This document shows, in pieces, positions 7,587 to 15,569 of a DNA stretch of 64,000 nucleotides. The stretch covers positions 124,001 through 188,000 of the forward strand of contig DOTG01000038.1 in NCBI GenBank assembly GCA_003512955.1, written 5' to 3'. Within the stretch, counting starts at the first letter, position 1, and every line of letters begins with the position of its first letter. The stretch comes from Marinilabiliales bacterium. Its GTDB lineage: Bacteria; Bacteroidota; Bacteroidia; Bacteroidales; SZUA-534. Below the pieces are notes generated by a model that searched no databases, was not told where the DNA came from, and worked only from the letters and a program-made list of their open reading frames with translations. Made by a program: the position numbers and the translations under genes.

Positions 7587-8543
7587 ATGCACCTGATAAA
7601 TAAAACACAAAGTAAAGAAAAAATGTTTCAAAAACCTTGGTTGGCATATTCATTACAGGCAATGAAACCTGTAGATAGGGAGCAAAATCAGTGGCTAATA
7701 GAAAAAACCACGATTATTGAAAACCAATTGAAAGCTGCATATGACCAACTGGGGTTCCAAACTGATTTCTACATTATCGGCAGTGTTGCCACAAATACGC
7801 ATCAGGTGCAACCTTTTAAGATAGACTTGTTGGTTCTTTTAAAATCGGATTCCAAAAATGAAACCAATGATGAACTTTCGCTATTGGAATCATTGATGAA
7901 ACTATACAAATCTTCATTAATAGTTCTCCCTCCTCAATTTCCAAAAGCATCGATCAACGATTCCCAACCACTTGCTTTAGAGATGTCTTTTAATTCCTGG
8001 GCGTGTACATTTTGCTTGTATTTTGGCGTTTGGCAACCTGGCAAAAGTACCGCCTCCGGAATTTCTTCACTTTCAGGGGAGGTAAAATTTTTGCATCTGA
8101 CTCAAAAAGAGCTGATCGAGATGGATCCTTTTCAGGGGATATTAAAACTGAACCTTAAAGACCAAAAGGTCAACCAAAATGCAAAACCCCTCATCAGGAT
8201 GTTGAAAAAATTGAAACACGATTCAAAACTCAATATCCCGCTCAGTGGCCATGAAATTACAAGTATTGTGTATTCTATGGACGATTATTCCCTGGAAAAA
8301 CAAGATGGACAGTTGCTATTTTTATTATTGGAATGTAGCCTGTTCCTGAAAAAGCTCGAAGACAACCTGTTTTTACGCCGGAGCTTACGGAGTCCCGATA
8401 AACTGCCCTTGCAGTGCATCCACGAGGAGTTACGGGTGTTAACAGGAATCAAATTGTTAAAATCAGAGCTCGATAAATTAATTAAACATTTGGTGCTCGA
8501 AATTGACCTTTATACCAATGTAAATGAAATGGCAGTAAACTAA
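7587..8543 (+). CDS. Nucleotidyltransferase-fold protein (CD-NTase-like), active site degenerate
   Basis: The layout resembles the oligonucleotide-cyclase/OAS-type nucleotidyltransferase fold: an N-terminal helix pair, the glycine-serine loop IIGSVATNTH (Gly65-Ser66), a strand PFKIDLLVLL, and a C-terminal helical half beginning NAKPLIRMLKKLK and containing SGHEITSIVYSM. Active enzymes have D-x-D in that strand; here it reads K-I-D (Lys78, Asp80), and I cannot place the third Asp (the corresponding strand reads LALEMSF). It may be a binding protein or an enzyme with altered chemistry. The start at 7587 gives 318 residues; an ATG at 7623 (MFQKPWLAYS) is equally plausible. It follows the GG-peptide gene and probably shares its transcript. 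No CBASS effector is recognisable beside it. Confidence 0.5.
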   Translation: MHLINKTQSKEKMFQKPWLAYSLQAMKPVDREQNQWLIEKTTIIENQLKAAYDQLGFQTDFYIIGSVATNTHQVQPFKIDLLVLLKSDSKNETNDELSLLESLMKLYKSSLIVLPPQFPKASINDSQPLALEMSFNSWACTFCLYFGVWQPGKSTASGISSLSGEVKFLHLTQKELIEMDPFQGILKLNLKDQKVNQNAKPLIRMLKKLKHDSKLNIPLSGHEITSIVYSMDDYSLEKQDGQLLFLLLECSLFLKKLEDNLFLRRSLRSPDKLPLQCIHEELRVLTGIKLLKSELDKLIKHLVLEIDLYTNVNEMAVN

Positions 8544-8604
8544 ATAAGGAAAGTACTGATGAATGTCCAATAACGAATGCTTTGTTACATCAGTCCGATA
8601 ACAG

Positions 8605-8640
8605 AAGAGGCCCATGAAATTCATGGACCTCTTTCCTTTT
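8605..8640. terminator. Bidirectional terminator hairpin
   Basis: AAGAGGCCCATGA (8605-8617) pairs with TCATGGACCTCTT (8621-8633) with a single mismatch, followed by a T-rich tail to 8640. It separates the convergent NTase-like and acyl-CoA dehydrogenase genes and could serve both. Confidence 0.65.
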
Positions 8641-8653
8641 AAAATTCAAATTC

Positions 8654-10369
8654 TTATTTTTTGTACATCCCTAAATTCTTTAATTCAAAATTCTGGATGT
8701 AAAAATACCGTTTCTGGTTTTCCGCCTTTCCTGTCCGTACAAATAATTCGGCAAACTTCTGGTATTCAGCATCACGCATGGTATCGTTCAGTAAAAGGTA
8801 ACCCATGATGATATGCCCGGCCATCTCCACCAAACGGCGGGCGTGAAAATCGAGGTAATCGTTGTTTTCCTCTTGAGCGTTCACTTCAGAAACCAGAGCC
8901 ACCGCATTTTCATACTGATCGGCCATTTCAATCAAATCGCGGCGGATGTAATCCAATTCCGGACGGAGTTCCTGAGCTTCGTAATCGCGGATCTGTTTCA
9001 AATAAACCCCGGTAGTTACCCCACGGATGGCTGCCACCACCTGTAATTGTGAGGTCCCTTCGTAAATATTGGTAATACGGGCATCGCGGTAAATGCGTTC
9101 AATGGGATAATCTTTCATATAACCCGAACCACCATGAATCTGCAATGAATCGTATGCTACCTGGTTGCAATACTCGCTTGAAAACAGTTTCAACAAGGGG
9201 GTAAACACGTCGGCCAGGCGTTGGTAATTTTTCAGGTCATTGCGTTCATCTTTGTCTAAGGCCCTTTCGTTCGAAAGGTGGGTATATGATTTGTAAACAT
9301 CAACAAACCTTGTGGTTTCGTACAACAATGAACGGCTGGCTTTTACCTTAACTTCCATATCGGTAAGTAATTCATAAACCGCGGGAAAATTGATAATGGC
9401 TTTCCCAAACTGAGCACGTTCCTTGGCATAGGAAAGCCCTTCGCGGTAAGCAGCTTCAGCAATACCTACCGACTGGGCCCCAACACCTAAACGGGCACCG
9501 TTCATTAACGACATTACATATTTGATCAAACCCAATTTGCGATCGCCAACCAACTTGGCTGGGGCATTTTTAAATACCAATTCGCAGGTGGGAGAACCTT
9601 TAATACCTAATTTGTTTTCAATCCTCCGGACAGTCATTCCACTGTCTGCTTTGTCGTACACAAACAAGGATAATCCACGACCATCGGTGGTCCCTTCTTC
9701 GGAACGGGCCAAAACCAATGAAACATCGGCATCACCATTGGTGATAAACCTTTTTACACCGTTCAGTATCCAAGTTCCGCGTTTTTCATCCCACGAAGCT
9801 TTTAACATCACCGCTTGCAAATCGGAACCTGCATCGGGTTCTGTTAAATCCATGGCTGCTGTAGCTCCTTTATGAAAACGTGGTAAGAATTCTTCTTTCA
9901 ATTCTTCAGAAGCAAATTCGTGCAACGTTTCGGCACAATCCTGCAATCCCCAGATATTGGCAAAACCGGCATCGGCACGTGAAACCAGTTCGGCGGCCAT
10001 AACATAAGGAACCATTGAAAAGTTTAACCCTCCGAATTTACGGGGCAGCGACATGCCTATTAATCCGGCATTTGACAATGCTTCGTGATTTTCCTGAGTG
10101 CCACGGGCGTATTTCACACGGCCATCAATAACTTCGGGTCCTTCGTGATCTACCGATTCGGCATTAGGACCAATTATCTCGCCACAAATATCTCCAACAA
10201 TCTCCAGCACCTTGTCATAACTATCGAGGGCATCCTCAAAATCGACAGGAGCATAATCGTACGTATTTTTGTCCACATAATTGTTCTCCTTCAACGCGAT
10301 GATTTTCTTCATTAAAGGATGTTCCAAGTGGAATTTCAAGTCTTTATTATCGATATAAAAATTAGCCAT
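8654..10369 (-). CDS. Acyl-CoA dehydrogenase, C-terminally extended
   Basis: This FAD enzyme introduces a trans-2,3 double bond into acyl-CoA and hands electrons to ETF, whose two subunits are encoded just upstream. From the ATG at 10369 it has 571 residues, against about 380 for short-chain enzymes; the extra about 130 residues at the C-terminus are helical. Family signatures are MDLTEPDAGSD, the FAD/substrate block NGVKRFITNGDAD, the ERAQFGKAI motif, QIHGGSGYMKDYPIER, and the catalytic base Glu437 in YEGTSQLQ. The frame extends to 10435, but MANFYIDNKDLKF is the normal start. It is the last gene of the etfB-etfA-acd operon, with a 37-nt gap from etfA. Chain-length specificity cannot be read from the sequence. 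Confidence 0.93.
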   Translation of the reverse strand: MANFYIDNKDLKFHLEHPLMKKIIALKENNYVDKNTYDYAPVDFEDALDSYDKVLEIVGDICGEIIGPNAESVDHEGPEVIDGRVKYARGTQENHEALSNAGLIGMSLPRKFGGLNFSMVPYVMAAELVSRADAGFANIWGLQDCAETLHEFASEELKEEFLPRFHKGATAAMDLTEPDAGSDLQAVMLKASWDEKRGTWILNGVKRFITNGDADVSLVLARSEEGTTDGRGLSLFVYDKADSGMTVRRIENKLGIKGSPTCELVFKNAPAKLVGDRKLGLIKYVMSLMNGARLGVGAQSVGIAEAAYREGLSYAKERAQFGKAIINFPAVYELLTDMEVKVKASRSLLYETTRFVDVYKSYTHLSNERALDKDERNDLKNYQRLADVFTPLLKLFSSEYCNQVAYDSLQIHGGSGYMKDYPIERIYRDARITNIYEGTSQLQVVAAIRGVTTGVYLKQIRDYEAQELRPELDYIRRDLIEMADQYENAVALVSEVNAQEENNDYLDFHARRLVEMAGHIIMGYLLLNDTMRDAEYQKFAELFVRTGKAENQKRYFYIQNFELKNLGMYKK

Positions 10370-10406
10370 TGTATTAGAATTTAAAGTAATTAAATGGTCT
10401 CCTGTG

Positions 10407-11426
10407 TTATTTCGAGAACTTTTTATAAGCTTCAATCAATCGGGGAATTACCTCACTCACTTCGCCTGTGATGGCATAATCGGCAATTTTATTGATGGGA
10501 GCCGTAGGATCGGTATTGATAGCAATAATCATGGCCGATTCTTCCATCCCTGCTGTATGCTGCACCTGACCCGAAATACCGCAAGCAATGTACAATTTTG
10601 GGCGTACGGTAACTCCTGTTTGTCCTACCTGACGGGCGTGATCCACGAATCCGGCATCAACAGCTGCGCGCGAAGCTCCTACCTCGCCTCCCAATACATG
10701 CGCCAAATCAAAAAGCAAATTGAAATTCTCGCGGGAACCTACACCGTATCCACCAGCAACAATTACCTGCGATTTTTTAATATCAATTTTGCGGGGCTCC
10801 ATGTGCCTTTCAATGATTTCAACCAGAAAATCGGTATCGGTCACAACTTTATTCACTTCAATAGATGCCACTTTTGCTTTGTGGTTTTTATTAAAGATTT
10901 CCTTTTTCATCACTCCTTCGCGGACTGTTGCCATTTGAGGACGACAGTCGGGGTTGATGATGGTGGCAATGATATTTCCTCCAAAAGCAGGTCGGATTTG
11001 ATACAAGAGGTTTTTATAAACTTTTTCGGCTTTTTTATCTTCATGATCACCGATTACCAAACTGGTGCAATCGGCAGTTAATCCTGATTGCAGGGCTGAG
11101 GAAACCCGTGGACCCAAATCACGACCAACTGAAGTAGCCCCGAATAAAGCTATTTGCGGTTGATTCTTTTTGAACAGGTCCACGATAATTGTGGTAAATG
11201 GCAAGGTAAGATAATGCTCCAAACGCTTATCATCGGCCACATGAATGGTATCGGCTCCATAAGGGGCTATCTGCGATTCAATCCCTTCTAATTTATAACC
11301 AATTACCACAGCCTCAAGATTGCAATTCAGTTCGTTTGCCAAGCTACGCCCTTTGGTCAGCAGTTCCTGGCTCACATCGGCAATTTTGCCTTCGTCTAAT
11401 TCACAAAATACAAATATATTGTTCAT
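10407..11426 (-). CDS. etfA: Electron transfer flavoprotein alpha subunit
   Basis: EtfA binds FAD and, with EtfB, shuttles electrons from acyl-CoA dehydrogenase. The 339-residue protein has the N-terminal alpha/beta domain (residues 1-200) and the C-terminal FAD-binding domain with VIVAGGYGVGSRENF, GASRAAVDAGF, QVGQTGVTVRPKLYIACGIS and the terminal DPTAPINKIADY block. It lies 31 nt downstream of etfB and 37 nt upstream of the dehydrogenase gene, clearly one operon. The start at 11426 (MNNIFVFCELDEG) is the usual one. Confidence 0.96.
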   Translation of the reverse strand: MNNIFVFCELDEGKIADVSQELLTKGRSLANELNCNLEAVVIGYKLEGIESQIAPYGADTIHVADDKRLEHYLTLPFTTIIVDLFKKNQPQIALFGATSVGRDLGPRVSSALQSGLTADCTSLVIGDHEDKKAEKVYKNLLYQIRPAFGGNIIATIINPDCRPQMATVREGVMKKEIFNKNHKAKVASIEVNKVVTDTDFLVEIIERHMEPRKIDIKKSQVIVAGGYGVGSRENFNLLFDLAHVLGGEVGASRAAVDAGFVDHARQVGQTGVTVRPKLYIACGISGQVQHTAGMEESAMIIAINTDPTAPINKIADYAITGEVSEVIPRLIEAYKKFSK

Positions 11427-11457
11427 AATACTTTCAATTAAAATGCGATTTATTACA

Positions 11458-12330
11458 TTAACCTAAGGTGTGGTTGGCCATTAATTCACCCATCAACCAA
11501 TCCAAATCTTTTTGATCCGATGTCAATTGTTTGGCCTCTTTAGCTGCAAAAACCACATTTTCGATGGTTTTAACTTTTGTGGGCGAACCTGCCAGACCTA
11601 ACCAATGCAAATCGGCTTGAACATCGGCCACACTGAGTTCAGGTATTCTTAAATAGGGTCTATCTTCGTGAAGTTTGATATAATCTTCGGCGGTACCTTG
11701 AAGCTCTGTAACTGTCTTGGCATGTTTGTATTTCATCAAATATTTAGCATTCCGGGGCCGGCATTCGGGTGCAGTGGCATTCACGGTAATCACACAAGGT
11801 AGGGTTGTTGAAACCGTTTCAACGCCTCGCTCTAACCTACGTTTTATGATGATCTTATTTTTCGTAATTTTATCAATTCCCTCGGCGTATGTTACTTGGG
11901 GCAAACCCAATTTCTCGGCCACCTGTGGGCCTACCTGGGCAGTGTCACCATCAATGGCTTGACGTCCAGCAATAATAATATCGTATTCGAGCTTTTTAAT
12001 GGCACACGAAATGGCATAGGAGGTTGCCAAGGTATCGGAACCTGCAAAAGCCCGGTCGGTTAATAAATAACCGTTGTCGGCCCCACGGTACATACCTTCG
12101 CGGATAATTTCGGCAGCACGGCCTGGTCCCATAGTTAACAATGTAACGGTGGTACCCGGGTTTTTATCTTTAATCCGTAGTGCCTGCTCCAATGCGTTAA
12201 GATCCTCCGGGTTGAAAATAGCTGGAAGGGCTGCCCGGTTCACAGTTCCATCGGCTTTCATAGCATCTTTGCCAACATTCCGTGTATCGGGAACCTGTTT
12301 GGCCAGTACAATGATCTTTAATCCTTTCAT
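11458..12330 (-). CDS. etfB: Electron transfer flavoprotein beta subunit
   Basis: EtfB pairs with EtfA. The start at 12330 (MKGLKIIVLAKQVPD) is preferred to the longer frame at 12339 because the family begins with a K-I-x-V-x-x-K strand. Residues 127-135 read DGDTAQVGP within AGRQAIDGDTAQVGP. Classical mitochondrial ETF has a D-D-D-x-x-Q-T-G version here, whereas the DGDTAQVGP form is what I recall from electron-bifurcating ETFs of anaerobes such as Acidaminococcus, so a low-potential or bifurcating role deserves a check. It is the first gene of the etfB-etfA-acd operon; a TATCTTTG promoter core lies 30 nt upstream. Confidence 0.95.
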   Translation of the reverse strand: MKGLKIIVLAKQVPDTRNVGKDAMKADGTVNRAALPAIFNPEDLNALEQALRIKDKNPGTTVTLLTMGPGRAAEIIREGMYRGADNGYLLTDRAFAGSDTLATSYAISCAIKKLEYDIIIAGRQAIDGDTAQVGPQVAEKLGLPQVTYAEGIDKITKNKIIIKRRLERGVETVSTTLPCVITVNATAPECRPRNAKYLMKYKHAKTVTELQGTAEDYIKLHEDRPYLRIPELSVADVQADLHWLGLAGSPTKVKTIENVVFAAKEAKQLTSDQKDLDWLMGELMANHTLG

Positions 12331-12359
12331 AGATAACACTTTTTTGAATTGAAACGTGG

Positions 12360-12367
12360 CAAAGATA
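12360..12367 (-). promoter_or_regulatory. Candidate -7 element of the etfB operon
   Basis: The minus strand reads TATCTTTG, a perfect TAnnTTTG Bacteroidota -7 element, 30 nt from the etfB start codon. I do not see a convincing TTG -33 element at the expected spacing. Confidence 0.4.
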
Positions 12368-12631
12368 AAACTTTTGATGAAAGATTGAGGAACTGTTCAA
12401 ATTCATGTTGCATATCTGGAATCAAAGTGTGCAATGATTGGTCTTAAAAAGCAAACCAATTATTTAATTCTGATTTACTGAAAGTTAAAACAAATTGTAG
12501 GAATGGATGTAACCTGAATTGAGTCAAAAATACGTATAAATGCGTAGATGACTTTTCCGATCATAAAAATCGCGATGATTCATAACTCATTGATATTCTA
12601 CTGTATGAGTCAAGTTTAGAAAGAGTATAAA

Positions 12632-13852
12632 TTACTGTTTTGAGCGATTTTGTTGAATTTTTTTCAAGGCTCCAGTCTCGGGAGAAAATTCGATGGAATA
12701 ATTGCCCCCGTTCAGATAATCGGCTGAAATTGGCACCAATTGGCCTTTTTGTGCAATTTCAAATGAAGATTTAAACACCATTTGGTCGGAATAAAACAAT
12801 GAAAAATTCACCTGAACAGGAATACGGTAATATAAGCCATGTTTCAATGGGGTGGGTGATTTAGTGGAATTGTCTGTTGGCTGAATATTTGGTTCTGGTA
12901 TTTTACCAGAAATCTCTGCTTTTAGGAGTAGCGGTTTAAAATCGCTTTTCCGGATATCGGATTTTGACTGAATGAAACCAGAATTTGGAGAAAACCAACC
13001 AACGATTTGCTGTTCAGCGTCCACCTGCGCTTCCGGCTCAAAATCGAAACTATAGGTCAATTCGCGTGCGCGTGATTTTCCCACAAACAATTCCAGGTAT
13101 TTTTCTTCAAGTTGCTTCAATTCCTGCACCATTATCTGCATGGCAGTTCCTTCTACGGCAAAAGTTTCATCTTTTAAACCTACCAAAAGCTTCAATCGGC
13201 GTTTGCGCAGCTTTATTATAAAATCGGCGGCTTCTTTAGCATTCTGTTCCTCGGTAGTTTCTGTGAGTTTTCCTAAAACAAAAGGTTCTTTCACATGGGT
13301 GGAATCATTGCTAAATTCACTTTTTTCTTCTTCCAATTCCTCAACAAAAGGGTTGGAGCCCCTATCATAAAAATAATAGGGATCAAATTCCATAGGAACG
13401 ACATTTTGAATTGGTTGCACTTCTATAGCATCTTCAAGAGAAGTGAAGGAGTTGCAACCCAACATAACACCACTTCTCCCTAATTGAATCTGTGGTAATT
13501 CTTCAAGGTTGAAGCAACTAATGCAATAATATAGAGAGGAATCGGGGCGGCTGAATCTATTCATCTGAATTTTTTGAATCTCATAAAAAGCATTTTCGGT
13601 TTGAATGACTCCATCGCTTATGTTTAAATACTTTTCGGCATAATAGGCGTAAGGCCCCGGAGCCTGATCGGTATGTTTAACAGTAACCGAAACCCGGATA
13701 AAATTCTTTGGCAAACTATAAAACAATTGGTGTCCATCAAAATTCAATTTGGAGGTTGACAACCGGACATCGCATCCACCCACAGTTTCTTTTTGTGCAA
13801 CCAACTGACCCACTGAAAAAATTATAACCACAAGAGTAATCCAATTTTTCAT
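12632..13852 (-). CDS. DUF4831 family exported protein
   Basis: This is a 406-residue exported protein of unknown function. The start at 13852 gives a clean signal peptide (MKNWITLVVIIFSVGQLVAQ). The mature N-terminus carries the features I associate with DUF4831: FYSLPKNFIRVSVTVKH followed by GPYAYYAEKYLNI. A second beta-rich domain near 290-400 includes GLYYRIPVQVNFSL. The middle (about 185-270) is charged, with a helix KRRLKLLVGLKDE. It lies 23 nt upstream of nnrDE on the opposite side of no other gene, so nnrDE (transcribed first) and this gene may be one unit. Function cannot be inferred. Confidence 0.75.
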   Translation of the reverse strand: MKNWITLVVIIFSVGQLVAQKETVGGCDVRLSTSKLNFDGHQLFYSLPKNFIRVSVTVKHTDQAPGPYAYYAEKYLNISDGVIQTENAFYEIQKIQMNRFSRPDSSLYYCISCFNLEELPQIQLGRSGVMLGCNSFTSLEDAIEVQPIQNVVPMEFDPYYFYDRGSNPFVEELEEEKSEFSNDSTHVKEPFVLGKLTETTEEQNAKEAADFIIKLRKRRLKLLVGLKDETFAVEGTAMQIMVQELKQLEEKYLELFVGKSRARELTYSFDFEPEAQVDAEQQIVGWFSPNSGFIQSKSDIRKSDFKPLLLKAEISGKIPEPNIQPTDNSTKSPTPLKHGLYYRIPVQVNFSLFYSDQMVFKSSFEIAQKGQLVPISADYLNGGNYSIEFSPETGALKKIQQNRSKQ

Positions 13853-13874
13853 GATATCCATTTAAAATTCCAAA

Positions 13875-15389
13875 CTACAATTCCTTAATTTTCTGAAACG
13901 CAAACCCAAGATGTTCTATTATATCTGAAGCAATTAAAGCTTCTTCACCTATTTTTGATGCAGCCAAATCGGCAGCCAGCCCATGCAAATAAACCCCAAT
14001 AAAGGCTGCATCCTTTGGCGAATAACCCTGCGCCAGCAAAGATAAAATAATTCCGGTTAAAACATCGCCGCTCCCGGCCGTTGCCATTCCCGGGTTTCCG
14101 GTTGAATTAAAATAAACTTCTCCTTTTGGAGTAGATATACTGGTAAAGGCTCCTTTCAAAACCACATACACCTGATGCTCCTTTGAAAATTGCATCTGCG
14201 ATAAGTGCCTTTCAAATCCTAAACTATGCTTTTTTGTCAATCGATCAAATTCTCCGGGATGAGGCGTCAAAATGCTATTATGTGGCAATAGGTTCAATAA
14301 TTCAGGGGTATCAGCCAAAATGTTTAAAGCATCTGCATCCAAAACCAACGGACAATGAGCGGTTTCTAGAATCAATTTTACAGCACCACGCATTCCTTGC
14401 TTTAAACCAATTCCCGGTCCAATTCCAAGGGCCTGAAATTTCTCAAGGATGTCAGGTTTGCAAAAACCCGATTCGGTTTCATCAATGCAGAGCATGGCTT
14501 CAGGTACCGCAGTTTGCATGATTTGATAACCTGACTGTGGTACATGAACTGTTAAAAGCCCCACACCTGTTCGCAAACAGGCATGAGCCGAAAGAACCGC
14601 AGCCCCCGTTTTTTGATAACTTCCAGCAATGAGAAACGCATGACCAAAAACGCCTTTGTGGTCAAACCTGCTCCGGGTTTTTAACAATTCCCGAATCATG
14701 TGCTTCTCCAAATAAATGTAGCCAGTGGAAACTTGCTCAATAAAGTCAGGATGCAACCCGATATCCAAAATAGTCCAATCTCCAATAAAAGAATGATTCT
14801 CGGCAAAAAAGAAGGTCAATTTCGGAAACTGAAACGACAGCGTAATATTTGCTTTAATAATTGAGCCCTCCGCTTCATTATTCGTATCTCCAAACAATCC
14901 GGAAGGAACGTCAATGGCGATGATTTCACTTGCATTCGCATTAATATGGTCAATTAACGACGCCCAATATCCTGAAATTGGTTTCGACAAGCCAGTCCCA
15001 AAAATCCCATCGATAACAATAGCCGCCGACATAATGTCTGGATACGGGTCGTTTAATTGAATATAAGAAACATTGGCTCCTTTTAAAACAGTCAACCGCT
15101 TAAGGTTTGCCTCACAATCAGGCGAAAATTTATTTGATATTTTCAGCACAAAAACCTGCACCTGGGTATAACCTGCCTGAGCTAACAAACGAGCCAGTAC
15201 CAAAGCATCTCCCCCGTTATTCCCTGTTCCTGCAAAAATTACAAAGGGTTCGGTTCGGGTGATGTGTTCTAAAATCCACTGAAAAACTGAATTGGCTGCC
15301 CGTTCCATAAGCGCCAACGATGATATGGGTTCATGGCTGATGGTATAAGCGTCGCATTGCCGGATTTTCTCAACTGGTAAAATTTTCAT
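13875..15389 (-). CDS. nnrDE: Bifunctional NAD(P)HX epimerase / ADP-dependent dehydratase
   Basis: This is a metabolite-repair enzyme: the N-terminal half (YjeF_N, about 1-215) epimerises R/S-NAD(P)HX, and the C-terminal half (carbohydrate-kinase fold, about 225-500) dehydrates S-NAD(P)HX using ADP or ATP. Signatures are FAGTGNNGGDALVLARLL in the epimerase, and HPGEFDRLTKK and GNPGMATAGSGDVLTG in the dehydratase. The length of 504 residues is normal for the fused form. The start at 15389 (MKILPVEKIRQCDAYT) matches the family; the frame is open to 15407. It is divergent from the POT transporter gene. Confidence 0.95.
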   Translation of the reverse strand: MKILPVEKIRQCDAYTISHEPISSLALMERAANSVFQWILEHITRTEPFVIFAGTGNNGGDALVLARLLAQAGYTQVQVFVLKISNKFSPDCEANLKRLTVLKGANVSYIQLNDPYPDIMSAAIVIDGIFGTGLSKPISGYWASLIDHINANASEIIAIDVPSGLFGDTNNEAEGSIIKANITLSFQFPKLTFFFAENHSFIGDWTILDIGLHPDFIEQVSTGYIYLEKHMIRELLKTRSRFDHKGVFGHAFLIAGSYQKTGAAVLSAHACLRTGVGLLTVHVPQSGYQIMQTAVPEAMLCIDETESGFCKPDILEKFQALGIGPGIGLKQGMRGAVKLILETAHCPLVLDADALNILADTPELLNLLPHNSILTPHPGEFDRLTKKHSLGFERHLSQMQFSKEHQVYVVLKGAFTSISTPKGEVYFNSTGNPGMATAGSGDVLTGIILSLLAQGYSPKDAAFIGVYLHGLAADLAASKIGEEALIASDIIEHLGFAFQKIKEL

Positions 15390-15493
15390 GTGCTTAAATT
15401 TAATCAAATAAAGGTGACTTCTATAAAATTAGGTAAAAGTACCTAATCATTAAAATGAATCCTGCAAAATGTTCTGCAAAAGGAATTGATTTC

Positions 15494-15523
15494 TTGGCCA
15501 AATAGAAAAGATTCCTATATTTG
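15494..15523 (+). promoter_or_regulatory. Bacteroidota-type promoter of the POT transporter gene
   Basis: TTG at 15494-15496, a 19-nt spacer, and TATATTTG at 15516-15523 match the primary-sigma consensus TTG-N19-TAnnTTTG exactly. The ATG is 46 nt downstream of the -7 box. Confidence 0.7.
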
Positions 15524-15569
15524 TTTGCTTACATGTATTATTAAAATATTAATTTAAAAAATAAAGACT

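Noticed and set aside
7440..7631. 63-codon frame on the - strand across the peptide region
   Set aside because: It crosses the GG-peptide gene, the spacer and the next gene; the + strand peptide has a family-like motif, and this one does not.
3273..8543. Interpretation as a complete CBASS or CHAT/gasdermin defence island
   Set aside because: No effector, Cap2/Cap3-type gene, gasdermin or reverse transcriptase is visible, and the NTase active site is degenerate; the signalling-module reading is safer.
10404..11081. 225-codon frame on the + strand
   Set aside because: It is the antisense of etfA; the length comes from etfA codon bias, and the etfA product matches its family from end to end.
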